Notes: a model not told the origin generated them from the sequence alone. DNA of 64,000 nucleotides from Nematopogon swammerdamellus (GCA_946902875.1 OX336342.1:12207523-12271522), one strand, 5' to 3'. Shown: positions 1 through 13,197, counted from the stretch's first letter. A program made the numbers and translations.

Positions 1-2571
1 CGCTCTTCCGGAAATCAGACGAGAGCGCGTATCGGACTAACCTAACCTATTGTGTATTGAAACTTTCAAACACGGACGCGACTAAATCTAAACTTCGTGG
101 CATGCTGGAAAGCAACTACTACATACACTATGTCGTTGTAAAATTAGTAAAAAATGTAGCATTTTAGGATGAAAGGGTTGGAGCAATCGGCCGCGTAACT
201 AATTTCAGGGCTGCACGGCATTGTGGTGCGCGATCTACATGTAATAACCACATTCGGTAGTTCTTCTATCTCAGCGGTTTCTGATTGAATTTAAACGTGT
301 TTGCATAGTTTTAAGAGTTTGGTACCTAAGGCAAGGTTCGTTCAGAGCAATCAATGGTTATTTCAAATAGTTCGTGTTTTAAATAGAAAATAGGAACACT
401 AGGGCTGTAGGTACTGTGGAACACTGCCTAGATAGCGACAAGGTTGTGGCTGACGACGTGATAAATCTAGGCTATGATGTGCGTAGTCATCCATGCAAAA
501 GCCCCTCACAAAGTGTTTTCTATTCTGCGGATGCCCTACATTCGAGAACCATCCGTAAATCAAAGTCTCTATGATATATTTACTCGTATTTTTATGAAAT
601 AGCTAAAATATTGTAAGCTGAACAAGAAGTTAGAGTTCCACTTGAATCCAATTTTGACTTTAGACCCACAACGGAGATTTTTTGTAAGTACACGAGGTGA
701 TTTCGACTTATTTTCATTCATCACAAATGTTTTTCACTTCATCGTTTTATACTTATGCGTCATTAATTAGGTACTAATTTAATTTTAAAAATGTTCAAGG
801 TTAGAACACAATAAATTCAGTTTCAGACTTCAGTTACAGAATCACACCCGGCTTGAGTTGTAACAAAAAAAAATCTAAATGTTTGAAATTATGAACAAAT
901 TTTGGCCATCAAATATGGTCCAACTCGTTGAGAACGTACCAGGACTCTTTTGAATGTGTATGGTAATATAAAGCCGTGCGTGACGCTGAATACAAGTTGA
1001 TGAGTTAGCGGCTCGCTAGCAGCGGTAGGTACATCTGGGCCTCACGTAGGAAAATATGGTAGATGGCTGTAATAAAGTATCTTGTCACTTTATGGAGTTC
1101 ATTAAATGAATGATGAAATCGTCTACAGTGCTAGCGCGGTGAGCTCTCAGGTGGAGTAAAAACATTTTGCAGGTCGCTTATTTTGGGTTTACTCCTTTTT
1201 GTGAGTAGGCTTTTTTGGGAAACTCGAGGCCAAGCGATAAAAGCCTTGCTTCATTGGTGGAGGCATGGGTTGGTTCATTGGTCTCGTTGAGTGCATTTTC
1301 GTCATGAACTCGAGTAGTCCCGTGCTGTGTGTGCCACGGAAAGATGTAGAATATGGTCCTATCGGTCGACACAACTTCTGCTACTATGTACACAATATGC
1401 AGGTATAGTATTGGTACTTACGAAAGACAAAGCAGACGTTTATCAAAGGTAATGTAACTTTATTTCTGAGAATACTAAGTTTATTGAACAAAGTTGTTTA
1501 CAAACCTCTGTTTATAATCAGCTCCTCAAAGTGACGCACGGTGCGCACCAAGTATTCGGAAAAGCGATTGGAAGATAGTGAAATTTTCTTGGAAATAAAA
1601 CAGATGATGTCGACAAAAATGATCATAATTTTATAGTCATAAGCATTATCATGACAAAATATGTTTGGCATTAAAATTATTGTTACTTGTACTTTTTGCT
1701 TTCACCAAAATGTGCATCAACTAGACTATCATCTTGATGAATAGAAGCTAATATAAACGAAATTGTTTTTATCGAACTTAGGAGAATGTAGAACTTATAA
1801 GACACGTATTTGATTTTAAACTTTTCGATATTATTATTTTTAAGCCAGATTTTAATGTTTCTTAGATTTTTTTTATTCAAAATATTTAATGATAGTAAGT
1901 TAAGTTTTGTAGAATTGTAATATTTACTAAAATTCGCTCATTATAATCAGCCCTCGTATGAGCTGAGCACGCGATTCCCTCATTGTTATGAGAAATATTA
2001 TTCACGCACTCACATTGCGACTAACCCTAGTGTGAGCGGTATAAACAAGAAGACTTCCGTATTGTTAGGGTGCAGGTCTACTCACGCTTATGTTTTCATT
2101 CACCAGAGCAGAAACATCCGCGAAAATCCGGAAAATCCGGAGCGGAAATCCGTTCCGATGTGTGCGTTCGGTTGCGGGTTTCGGACGGAAAATACTCGCG
2201 TCGCGTGCGTACGTGTATGATGTGCTTATAACATCTACAACTCAGTCAATCAAACTCCAAGTAACTAATTAGGGCCCGTGCCTCTAGCTAACGTGTGTTA
2301 TAGTAACGACGATCTCTAGTTAGTTAAACGATTGTGATCTTTCCACCTCTAACTATCCAATGAATTCATCTTGCCATCGCAAATATTTGAGCATAGTTTA
2401 ATAAACGTAACTATAGATTATAATTTATAATAGAGACGCCTGTATTCTGCCTATCGAATATATTATGTTTCAGTCCTGAGTCGCCATTGTTACCTCAGTT
2501 TGTTGAGCCTGCTCCAATTGGCAACATGTTAAATGAATGGGTATGATCTTTATATTACCTATAAGTATATG
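1..2571. other. AT-rich non-coding DNA, presumed receptor intron 3
   Basis: No exon, RNA gene or clear transposon end was recognised here. The stretch lies downstream of the last receptor exon seen (minus strand, ending at 13198), so it should be intron sequence of that gene if TM3-TM7 lie beyond the window edge. Short open frames such as 1178-1393 (minus) show no recognisable protein similarity and no splice context. A short run of the insect telomere motif in CCTAA orientation lies near 39-50. Confidence 0.5.
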
Positions 2572-2690
2572 CACTGGTGGCCAGTGTTGTGCTGTTATTT
2601 ACCAAAGTTCTTGAAGCGCAACACCGATTACTCTGCTCACCAGCGTGCGGTGTGTATGCATGTGTATGTATGTGTATATATTCTTTATTC
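2572..2690 (+). repeat. Fragment of the GATTACTCTGCT repeat family
   Basis: This is the 3' end of a dispersed repeat: an imperfect inverted pair around TGTTGTGCTG, then ACCGATTACTCTGCTCACC, then a GTAT-rich tail. The same end occurs at 38105-38235 (plus) and at 3085-3215, 41390-41705 and 60325-60610 (minus). A simple-sequence tail following a conserved end suggests a retroposed element. It has no coding capacity. Confidence 0.6.
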
Positions 2691-3084
2691 TTTATTGATC
2701 ATTCGTAGTATGTCGTCGTTGTAGTATGTGTAATGTATTAACATAATTGATTTAATACAAATTACGTATCAAAACTTGACAAAGAAAGGCTCTTGACACC
2801 TGATATAGGTACGTAATTATATGTCTTTGTAGTCAGAACTCTCAGCAAAATTCGTCAGCAAAATCTTGCTCTCAAGCTGTATTTTCGATAGACTGTAGGC
2901 GATGTTATTATGTGGATAGTCACTATAAAAACTTGTATCAATGTTTAAAAAAAAAAAACAACAAGTTTCTTTCCGGTTCTTCTTCGTTGGTGTAATAGAA
3001 CTGGATAGAACCAATTGGTATAAGTTTGAGGGCAGTCTTACTGCCATATGAATACTTAATGAAGAATAAACAACAAAATTAGAG

Positions 3085-3215
3085 TAACATTATACATACC
3101 ATACATACATACCACACGCTGTATACCGACAATCGGGGTAAGCAGAGTAGTTGGTGTTTTGCTGCAAGTACGCTTATAAAATTATACTCGTAGCACAACA
3201 CTGACCACCACTATC
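3085..3215 (-). repeat. Fragment of the GATTACTCTGCT repeat family
   Basis: Minus-strand copy of the repeat also seen at 41390-41705 and 60325-60610. It begins in a CATACATAC tail, then ACACGCTGTATACCGACAAT, then GGGGTAAGCAGAGTAGTTGG, and ends in the GCACAACACTGACCACCA block. It is shorter than the 41 kb and 60 kb copies, which carry about 170 bp more at their 5' side. Confidence 0.6.
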
Positions 3216-4900
3216 TAGCAAGATTTGCTTTAATAAGCCGTCGGCATGTCGTATTCGTGAGAAACCCGTGTACAACAAATTCGTCGAACTCAATAAACAT
3301 GGTCACACTACAATATTACAATGCACATACGAGTACCTACATACTCATAGGTGCTGGTAATAGACAAAGGTATTCAGTTATTATAAAACAAAGGAAAGCA
3401 CCGTCATCAGGGAGACAGTTAGCTAATAGTAACCCACTACTTCTGAGTGTCTTATCTGTTTTTATTTTAACTCATAATATGATGAGTACATACATCTCAG
3501 GAGTACATAATATACCTATATCAGGAGTATATAATATACATGCGAGTACCTACGCAATTAGTTATCCAAGGAGCACCGATACTTGTGAAAAAAACAAAGT
3601 TACAATTTTGAACAAACGATGAAAGTTTTATATCATTGGTTTCAGAAATGAACTAAATTCGAGTTAGGAGGTGCCATGTTTTTGTTACAAACAGCGTTAG
3701 TTATGAGGTCACATCCCAGTTGTGTTGAAGTAGATTTTGTCTCTTTTCGTAAGCTTATGTAATATAATGAGCCGGTTTCAGACTAGACGTGTGCACTTCG
3801 CTCCTTTGAATTGGACGAAAATGCTTGTCGACATTTTAGACGACATTGTATTCTATTTATCCGACAAATCGTCCTCGGCGCGTCTCACTAAACACATCAA
3901 TTTATCTTCGAAGGGAGACAAGGCCTTTTATTGTCTCCGAGATTGGGAGTGACGAGCTGGCGCCTATTATTCTACTGAAATCTTAGACTCTAGCTCGTCG
4001 CTGTATAATTTTTTTTTTCTTCCTTTATTGACCGAACTAGAGCCGGCGATGAGACGCTTTTCAAATTTCTACAGCACTGCCTCTTCCTTTAGTAATGAAA
4101 TACAATGGTGTGACTTCAATATCTACTTTGATGTCAGACGATAATGTGAGCACTTTGCAATTTCGTACTTAATGTACAATTTCATTGTGTAGATCTAAAA
4201 CTCTCCAATCGGAAATAATATTTGCGCGATCTCTTTAAAATTTTGTAAAAAATTTGCGACAACATCCGATCTCGTTTTCATTACGTCGACGTATTGTATT
4301 GTATTGTTGTATTGTTTATTGAAATGCGCTCGAACTGTCACAATTTGTTCTATCCGTATAAAACTGAATAAGTATTTTATTAGACTGTTTCACCAATCTT
4401 CCATGTTAGGGGGATCCCATTGTCCCTTTTATCAGATGTTTCCCGTCTGTTTGAGCTCACCGGTTTATCTCGAAGACACAAACGGAATGGGCCTATGCAA
4501 TGTTAGCCTGCGTTTGCGACGTTCGACCCTACTGGATCACAGAGGATCTCTGTCTTTTGTGATGTTTGGATGAACTTTCTTTTAACAAGACTTTATATAA
4601 ACTTTCTTTTTTTAATTGAATACCGCAATTTTCGTGTTACTAGCTTACGAGTAAATGTATTACGAAACCAGAGCAAAAAGACTGACACACGTGTAAATCA
4701 TACATAGATGTCAAGATCCGCGCAATTCGTTCTGCGCATTATTATCTAGGATTTACTGCTGGCACCTCTCCAGCGGGGTCGCAGCGCAGTCCGCAGTCCG
4801 CATGTAGCCAAGCTGTACCCTCAACACACTTTGAATTGAATGGCCCATTTTATTGAATTGTTTTCCTCGTCTCAACAAATTTTATGCAATTCAAGTAGAT
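3216..4900. other. Non-coding stretch with one weak repeat
   Basis: No gene is supported. The open frame at 3737-3952 (plus) has no recognised similarity. The segment from about 4290 to 4360, with TTATTGTTTATTGA followed by CTCGAAC-TGTCACAATTTGT, recurs at 62670-62750, so it is a dispersed repeat, possibly a retroelement 3' end. Confidence 0.4.
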
Positions 4901-5286
4901 TTTTTTTTTATGGAAACTGACACGATTGGCTACATCACCTACAACGTCCGTGATGTCAGCCCATAACACCGGGTGAACTAGGTGCCATGTCAGTGCTTCC
5001 CCCTTTGATCGTGCCGGCTACACTGAACTGGTCGGAAAACACAAACTATTTACATAGCCGTTTGGACCGACGTTTCATTCAGTGAGGTGGTACCAACCCG
5101 GGCGGGTTAAACCCTACCACCAAGTAAGATTAGGAGGGAAGGGACCTACAGTTTTACGAGGAATCAGAACCTCGGTCAGCCTCCAACGGTCAGCGGTCAC
5201 CCATCCAAGTACTGACCGCACCCAGCGTTGCTTAACATTCAAAAGCGACAGTTGACTGTCTGCACCACTGAGCTATCGTGGCTGAC
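4901..5286 (-). mobile_element. Full-length tRNA/5S-headed SINE (copy 1)
   Basis: Read on the minus strand, it starts with CAGCCACGATAGCTCAGTGG, which resembles a tRNA A-box arm. It continues with GTTAAGCAACGCTGGGTGCG and CAGTACTTGGATGGGTGACC, which match the internal promoter (A-box, IE, C-box) of 5S rRNA. A B-box-like GGTTCTGATTCC follows, then a conserved body with GGTAGGGTTTAACCCGCCCG, and the end GTGTCAGTTTCCAT plus a poly(A) tail. It is non-coding and would depend on a LINE for mobility. Other copies lie at 28281, 42237, 43177 and elsewhere. The hybrid promoter head is the notable feature. Confidence 0.85.
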
Positions 5287-6217
5287 AAACTCCTAGATAT
5301 ATTTTTAATTGGATAAACTCCCCAATGGTCAAGGTAAAATATGGAGTTTTATAAAAAAACACAATTATTGATCAAATATTTACAAAAATGTGCAAAATAA
5401 AATAAAATACTACAAATAAAAACTTATAAACAAAAATGTACCTTCAAAATGTCTTCTATCCTTCGTCACGTCTTAGATAAATATTATGGAAGTATATTCT
5501 TCCAACACATCATTCCCGCCGCTATTACTAGCGTACATACTACTTACACATACTACTACATACACATTACTACTGTTGACGAGTAATGTAAAATGACCAA
5601 CATGCACCTAAACATCATTTTATATGTGTGTGAAATTTTACATTACGATAAATAAATACAATTCAATAATAGATTGAATATCGTAAAAATTTTGGGATCT
5701 AGACCCAAATCTCTAACGCGATCTGACAGTTCCTTTCTTCAACATACGCTTCAGCTCTCGATAACAGGTTCCAGAGTTGTGGGTTGTGTCCGCCATCGCT
5801 CTATTAGCTCAGGCACTCTCGGACAGCGGATATCGAATTCCTTCAACAGCGAGACATGGATCGCGTGGGCGTCTCGATGCATAATTCATTGAGGCCCCAC
5901 CAAATTCTATTGTTTTTAGCTTTCCACTCTTACCGAGTAAAGAATTCCGGGAAGGAAGGATTCAAGAAGTTGATCTAGTTTTTATTGCTTGAAAATTTAG
6001 TGAGATATACATACATTGTGCGAAAAGTATGAACGATATTAATCGTAACACCAATCCTCGACACGTGATATTACGCATCATTCGAACTTTTTATAATAAA
6101 TTATAGTTGTAAATAAAGTTCTGCAATAAATTTCCGTCTATTCAATAAGCTCAATTTCCTTAAAAAATTTAGTGATTTTCAAAAATATTCATTAATTCGC
6201 CAAGACAACAATTTTCG
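5287..6217. other. Non-coding stretch
   Basis: Nothing specific was recognised. The open frame at 5674-5892 (plus) has mixed codons, no splice context and no known motif. It could be an old transposon remnant. Confidence 0.35.
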
Positions 6218-6632
6218 TTTTTAGGGTTCCCTATCTGTTACGGGACCCTATTACTAAGCCTACGCCGTCTGTCGGTCTGTCTGTCCGTCCGTCCGTCCGT
6301 CCGTCTGTCCGTGGGCTGTATCTCATGAACCGTAATAGGTAGCCCGTTGAAATTTTCACAGAATATGTGTTATTATGGCCGATATAACAACAAATAATAA
6401 AAATAAGAAAAAGTAAAAAATTAATGGGGTTCCCATAGAAGAAACCAAAAAGTGTATGCGCGCGCGCCATCTACCGAATAGAGCATGAAGCATTTTAACT
6501 AATCATGAATTTTAACTAATATGAAGAATTTCATAACACGCCATAGATGGCGTGAGTGGCGCTAACCATGACATGGCGATACGGAACCCTCGGTGCGGGA
6601 GTTCGACTCGCACTTGGCCGTTTGTTTTTTAT
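6218..6632 (-). repeat. GGTTCCG / CGGCCAAGTGCGAGTCG dispersed element
   Basis: About 415 bp, bounded by TTTAGGGTTCC at one side and a GTTCGACTCGCACTTGGCCG palindrome at the other. Read on the minus strand it begins CGGCCAAGTGCGAGTCGAAC, then has GCCATGTCATGGTTAGCGCC, the inverted pair CGCCATCTATGGCG, GGTAGATGGCGCGC, and a run of CTGT/CCGT units at 6268-6310. The same order recurs at 34288-34735, 37505-37868, 44085-44345 and 63415-64000. It has no coding capacity. The class is uncertain; GTTCGACTC fits a Pol III B-box, but it is also part of a hairpin. Confidence 0.7.
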
Positions 6633-9600
6633 AGCCATAATATATTAGAGTGGCCATGTTCGCAAAGTTTTTGAATATTTTCTTCCTTCATTAGACCAAC
6701 CTTTGATACCAATTTACATTGGTGTAGGCAAAGTGTTTTCTATATTGTATTGCCGATTTAAAACACTAAATCGAAACGCCTTTAGACTATTGTGTATTTT
6801 CATCATTATAGTTACGACCCAGAAAAGGAACATAATATAATATACAACGCTACTTTTGGTCCTTCTCGTGTCCATATCGATTTCCATAAAGTACAAAACA
6901 ACGCCAAACCCACTAAGATTGTATCGGAAGCATAGGCATGCGAAATCCGGTGACATTATTCTGTAAATCCGGGAATATAATTATTGAGCAGTATTTGTGG
7001 CGCGGGTACCGGCACGTCAGCTTAATGCGGCTAAGCCTGAACCGTACCAGCGGGCGACGCGGACGGCCCACAGAGTTCGCATCAAATCCAGCTGAATGGT
7101 TACTGCACTACAAAAGCATATTGACACTGCTGGCTGGCATTTACCACTTAATAACATCGAACTGCCCAAATCCAAAGTTTCACTACAGGAATCATTTGGC
7201 ACCATTCCACGTGGTCGTTGGTGGTTATTGATGGCAATGGTTAGGCATCCGGTTAGCTATTGTCGCTTGTGTTATGTTTATTTCGAGATGACAGAGAGTT
7301 TGCCAGAGTTTAAATAAATGTATGTAAGAAAACTTCAATCTGAAGATTCAACGTTCAAGGATGAGTCTGATTATATCATTCGAACTAATTGTAGTTTTAT
7401 ATTTCTATATGTTAGTACTAAGCATGTACTCGCTTTTTTATGTTTGTTCATTAGAAAGAATACTTTACATTTTTTTTTCTCTTCATTTTCTGCTTTCCAT
7501 TTATTTAATCTAATGAAGAAATATAATTGTAGTTTCTCCCAAAAGCACCATCTCCAATGGTAAGTAAGTGTTCGCTTTAAAAAATAGCACGGAAAAAGTC
7601 GCCCTTTCATTCAGCTAGATAGGGCATGCGAATATAGTTGACTAATCTAATGTGGAACTCCGGATAAAGTCTTCTCTGTAGTTCGTTACTCTCTTGAAGA
7701 CTGATCTAATGGTTCCGATAACATGATTTCCGACTTCCAAGGGAATTGAGTATGAGGCAGTAGTTTGGCGCGATCGTGACCCGAGGGCGGCCTGAACGGA
7801 GGCAACCGATAATTCATCGACGGGCTTTCAGGATTTTTCAGCCAGTCACGGGGGGAATCCGTCGGACAATGGATCGACGAGAGACACATTTTCATCAGCT
7901 AAAAATGTCACACATTACTTGTATTTATACTCTTCTCTTGCTATCCTCTCTACAAAAAGCAAAGTATGTTTATTGATGTTTATGTATTTTTGAGATGAGA
8001 ACGGTGTTATTATTCTGACGAACGCTCACATTGATGTTTCTATCAAAGTTGGGTTCGAAAAGCGCGGTACGTCAATATGACGTGCACGATTTTTATGCAA
8101 AAATATAGAAAATAAGTATGTACAAGTATTCTCGGAGTCAGTGTCCCAAAAGAGTATCGCTAAACTCACCGAAATGTCCACAAAACTGTACCGAAACTTT
8201 GGGGACTAAATTTGATATGAAGATAGCAATCTGCGACGTTAAGGTAGGCAATATATGTGGAAGCTTTGAGGGTGGTCAGGGATGTTGATATCGAGTTCGA
8301 AACACAACTGAATTTTTTTTTTATGGAAAGCGCGACATGTGGTATCGTTTCACTTACGAGTAGGTGACTTAAAATATAAATAATTTCTAGTTCTAGAGCT
8401 ATTTGCCGGTAGGAAGTAATGAAATCTGATGTGTTGCTTCAACAATGTGATCTTCAACAACTACAGATTCGAAAATATGACATTTAATGTTATTTGGATT
8501 CTCAGATTTGACCATCCATTAACCGCATTATTGTTTATTGTATAATTTCATCCATAGGTAGGTAACCTACGCTTGGAAATGTCGAAAATTCCGCCAGTGC
8601 TAAATTCAATGCGAAGAAGAACTGAAAAACAAACTTCGCAAGTCACAATGTTTTGTTAATACCTTATTATAAGTATTATATTAAAGTAATTTACAATAAT
8701 TAACCCATACTACCGCTCACAAGAACACTAATATTTACAGCATAAACATGAATACTCAAGAATCTGACCACTCGTATTTAGGAGCACTAGGTGCATTCAC
8801 CCAGGTGCGACTATTAGATATTATGTGTTTCGCATTTATATATTTTGTAGTTTCGTTATAAATAAAGGCCACAGATTAAATAAGGTAAGCCTCGTATTTT
8901 ATATCATATCTTTTATTTTTCTACTCTAACTCCGTCCATGTCGCGCCGTAATTTATCCACTACTTACTTATTGACGTCGTGTCGTCGTCGTATCCACGTA
9001 TACAAGTCGCCATACAGCTGTAGCTTCATAAATGCGTGTGCGTGCACAAAGACGACACTAAAAATATCAGTACTATCGCAGTCATATTTGTTTAAGCGTG
9101 TATATTTCTCAATACGCGTGTTACAAGCTTACAAACATCGATATATTACTTCTAATTTCCAACCAGAAGCGCGGAGAAATGATGGCGATGCGTACATCCT
9201 GCAGTGGACCACTATGCGTTTATAAGAAAAAAGATAGTAACAAACAAACAAACAAATATACGAAGTCAAGCTAAATAAAACCGTTTAAAAAGAAGAAGAG
9301 GAACTAGAGACTGGACTCGGACAATGCCCCATATTTCAGCCAGAGTTGAAGCCATTCAGCCGCACCAACCGCCTTAATCTCTGCTTCTCCTCTCCTGCTT
9401 GCACCCCGCGCCAGCACCCCCTCCACCGATCTCCGCGCCGTGCCATCCCGCTTCCTCAGTTAGTGCGACGGTTGCGACGTGATACTTTATTCGTAGCTTT
9501 GTTCTTAGCGCACCTTTAGATATACAGGATGGTTCAAGATATGCTTGTGAAACTCCAGGAATAGAAAGTACTCATTATTAGAAGAAAAAATCCTTATCAC

Positions 9601-10450
9601 TCAAATCGAAATTCCGTATTTGTTTTTTCATACATAAATTGAAAATTCTAATAAAAACTCGATGGACCAGTGAGTTTTGACTTAAGTTACGAAACCCTAT
9701 CCTGAAACAACCTGTATTAATCCCGATGGTTATGTATGAGCCGTCCGATGCAAACTGTATGCCAATTTTGGAAGAACTAAGTTGTATGCAATGCATTACC
9801 GCATCAGGTACATATATGCTTTTGAATGCATATGCGATGCATAATGGTTACATATGTCATTGCGGCTCGATAGGTACTTTGGCTTCAATAAAACCATAAT
9901 TACCTGTACCAACTGAAATAGCTCCACGGTGCTAATATTACAAGTCGTTTACTGCCTGCCACTTTCCTTGAAACTTCGTAGAGAATGGAAAGTAGTTGGA
10001 GGCCGTTTAGCTAAAAGGCGTAATGGAGCCGACGGCGATACGTTCCGTTACTTGAATCCTAATCTTCCGTAATAATCCGACACGACTGTATAGAAGTTTA
10101 GTTAGTCATGTCTGCGCAGCGAGAGTCGGTAATGATAACCGTTTTTCGTGAAACTTTGGGCCTCACATTAATCGGCTCAGATGATATTCAAGGTGACTTA
10201 TACCTACTATCTATGGATTGCCTGTAGGCATTTAGGTATCTAGAATTTGGAAATAACAAAGGGCAGACACAAACACTTACAACATTAACAACGCAATATC
10301 TGGGTTGATGACCATTATTACCACAAATCCGGGCCTCTCTATTGATGTTTCTTTCACTAATTGCATTGATTGCTCTCCACCACACTGCACTCACACGCTG
10401 TACTGGGAAAACTGTGTAAATAGAATGTGTTTATCATTGTGTTCACAAGT
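6633..10450. other. Long non-coding stretch, presumed intron
   Basis: No exon was recognised. A GC-richer patch at 6938-7230 has overlapping open frames on both strands without known motifs; it may be a decayed element. At 9340-9490 there is a CpG- and C-rich patch ending in TCCTCAGTTAGTGCGACGG, which resembles an insect initiator (TCAGTT), but no downstream gene structure could be seen. The stretch is otherwise AT-rich. Confidence 0.4.
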
Positions 10451-10864
10451 CATCATCATCAGCCTGTATCGGTCCACTGCTGGACATAGGCCTCTCCCAA
10501 GGCACGCCACCACACGCGGTCTTCCGCTCTTCTCATCCATCCACTCCCGGCTACTTTATTTTAGGTCATCTGTCCACCTAGGCGGAGGGCGTCACACGTT
10601 ACGTTTGCTTGTACGTGGCCTCCATTCGAGCACCCGTCTACCCCATCGGTTGTCGGGTCTGCGACAGATGTGCCCAGCCCACTGCCACTTCAGCTTGCTT
10701 ATTTTCTTAGCAATGTCGACTACCTTAGTTCTTTGACGTATCACGTCGTTACGGATTTTATCGGGCAAAGAAATGCCGAGCATTGCTCTTTCCATAGCTC
10801 GCTGAGCGACTTTAAATTTGTGGACGAGGCCCATCGTCAGGGTCCACGTTTCCGCTCCGTACGT
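10451..10864 (-). mobile_element. 5'-truncated RTE-like non-LTR retrotransposon, 3' end
   Basis: Minus-strand translation from 10864 gives TYGAETWTLT, then RAMERAMLGISLPDKIRND and KISKLKWQWAGHICRRPDNR, then LEWRPRTSKRN. This is the C-terminal part of the endonuclease-reverse transcriptase of RTE-like elements. After a frameshift near 10590 the remnant RPPPRWTDDL follows, then an end that reads CCTATGTCCAGCAGTGGACC with an ATGATGATG tail. The catalytic reverse-transcriptase core is absent (5' truncation) and the frame is broken, so the copy is dead. Confidence 0.88.
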
Positions 10865-12059
10865 TCACAAGTAACATCTGTAAAACCCATTGATTTGTTA
10901 TAGGTAAAACCGAATTCGCTCCGATTTTCTGTAATGGTAGGCAGGTAAGAATACTAACCTCGGAAGGTTTCCATGTCACAGATGAAGCTATTCATATTAT
11001 AGGGTCGTAAATTCGCCGCCATTAGTACACTCGACTCTGTCATTAAAGATACTTCGATATAACCCTGTCACACTCAAACTTGCCGCACATTCCTCAGTAC
11101 CTATACTACGTAAAGCGTATGAACTAGTGCGTTTGACATGATTCTATAAATGTCCCTTAACCGACTCTACATGTTATTTATTCGAAGTCGAAATTGCTGT
11201 CGTTAAGTCTATCGGTAGTCAAGCAATTTGCGATTGAAAACAAGTAACGTTGGGGAAAATGGTATCTGCGTGCAAGCTGACCCGTCAGTAGTTCTGTGTA
11301 ACGATTAAATGGATGTAATTTTATGTTGCTATCTACTATATAGATATTTATGGAGTTTCAATTACTCGCAACATTATTTATAATAGCTTTTACCCTTGAC
11401 TCTGCCCGCGTTAAAGTGGGACTTGACGAATAGTCACTGGATTTTGGATGTAAAATACGCCGACTGTATAGGTACATGTCGGAGCATGTAGGTTAGTAGT
11501 GATAACACTCGTCTGAAGGTTTTCAGAGCCCACGTAAATTGAAGCAATTTTTACAATACGTAAAGCTTCAATTTTAAATAGAAAACAGGTAGATACATAG
11601 AAGCACGTCATTTTCAGAATACATTAATTACGTTTGTAATAAATATTCGCTTCTGGAAACTCCTTAACATTTTCAATAATGAAATCTCGCGGCATGCTTC
11701 GAGCGCAAAATTACAATAAGATTATAACCGTAATACAGCTACTTCTAACCAACATTATAATTACATTTTGTAGAAACAATATTTTAATTACTTATGCTAA
11801 GCAAAATTATGTGACAAAGAAGTACAATTTTTTTTTCTTACTGAAGGAAAAACATTCATTATTTTCAATTAATTTTAACAATTAATGACTTAAAGTTAAT
11901 TAAAGATTTCAACCCAAAATCAAATCAAAGTATCAATTAATATGTTTTTAAATAAGTGTGTATGATATAGGTTAATTAGTATCTTGTATAGTTTTCGGCA
12001 GTATATCATGTTTTTTGGCTAATAAAAAAAAAATGAATACTTATAATTTATGTTTTTTT
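10865..12059. other. Non-coding stretch, presumed intron
   Basis: AT-rich DNA without a recognisable exon, RNA gene or transposon end. The open frames at 11411-11611 and 11679-11885 look random (Ile/Asn/Lys-rich, no motif). Confidence 0.4.
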
Positions 12060-12175
12060 TATTGGAAGCACGACATATGCCGCGCGCCAGACTAACGCAG
12101 AGGTGTAGTCCGACGGCGCCCACGGGCATTCGGATATTTACGGGGGCTGCGAATACCATGTCGGCCTTTTTCAAT
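12060..12175 (-). mobile_element. LINE 3' end, family Y (short fragment)
   Basis: On the minus strand the DNA carries GGTATTCGCAGCCCCC, then ATGCCCGTGGGCGCCGTCGG, then GCGCGGCATATGTCGTGC and an A-rich end. The same block closes the longer copies at 14052-14300 (plus) and 16395-16500 (minus), where the reading frame gives GIRNP followed by MGVVRH. It is the extreme 3' end of a non-LTR element. Confidence 0.6.
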
Positions 12176-13197
12176 AAAGAGAACAAAATGTTTTACGGAA
12201 TGAGTTAAAAATTTTACAAACCCAAATTCTCTTTTATATGTTAAAAAAATATAGTGTAAAAATATTCATGAATAAAATAATAAAAAACGTAACTACTTAA
12301 ATTCAACTGAGCTGCTGGGGTAGGTCGCCAACGTGCCATCATCGCTGATGCCCAACTGAAAAATGCCACAGAATATTGTTTGCTTTCTATATACGCATGG
12401 TGTTCCCATGCATACGGCATATTAGTGTATGGTTAATACATAACCATTTTTCTTTAGATTTAGATGGTGTTAGTAAAATAAATTAAAAGAAGTGGATGAA
12501 CCCGACCAAAAATTCATAATAGCTTTCGACGCGGTACGGCGCGGCGCGACAAGGTGGTGTCGTGAAATTTGGCTAATTTCACGAAACTAATTTCATTGCG
12601 TTGTAACACTTTGGAATAATAATTATTATTGAAATTGATACTAAACGGACGTGAAAGCAAAGCTTCAAATTTAACTTATCGTCGCTGATTTCGCCATTTA
12701 AATCAGGTTTAACTGATAAAGATACGTATTATAAACTAGTAGAGCCTGCGTGGAATTTATTTACTTTCTAATGTATCACCCAAAATCGAAATTCGTTCAT
12801 TGACTCTATACGTCCGTCATTAGGTCATCGAAATCTACATACCTATGTACCAAATTTGAATTTTTTTCGTCCGGTACATACGGAGAAAATAGGCTGTGAC
12901 AGACACTAGAGAGATCCTATAAGACTTCTGTTTTTTGGTACAGCACCCTAAAAACTCACATTTATTTATTTATTTATGTTTAATGAACAAGCAGCCATTC
13001 AAATTTGATCAGTAGTTTTACCTGATACGCGGCCAAACTAACACACAATCCGACAGTCATCTCGTCTCATCATATCCCATATCATCACTATTTATTTTTC
13101 ATGCCCCAATACATTTGTTTGCAAATATTTTCAATGTACTGATAAGCAAAGCTTACACTGTTAATATATGTATAGATGGTAGGTAGGGTGCAGGTAC
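12176..13197. other. Start of receptor intron 3, AT-rich
   Basis: This is the 5' part of the intron that follows receptor exon 3; its donor is the GT at 13197-13196 (minus strand, reading CACAG then GTACCTG). No other feature was recognised apart from a short TTTA microsatellite near 12960-12976. Confidence 0.6.

Noticed and set aside
10305..10736. 143-residue plus-strand frame over the RTE fragment
   Set aside because: It is antisense to the recognised RTE protein remnant.
1..13197. Search for receptor TM3-TM7 exons on the minus strand
   Set aside because: I looked for the W-P-F-G ... F-x-x-x-A-I-S-x-D-R signature and TM6/TM7 motifs and did not see them; these exons are probably beyond the left edge.
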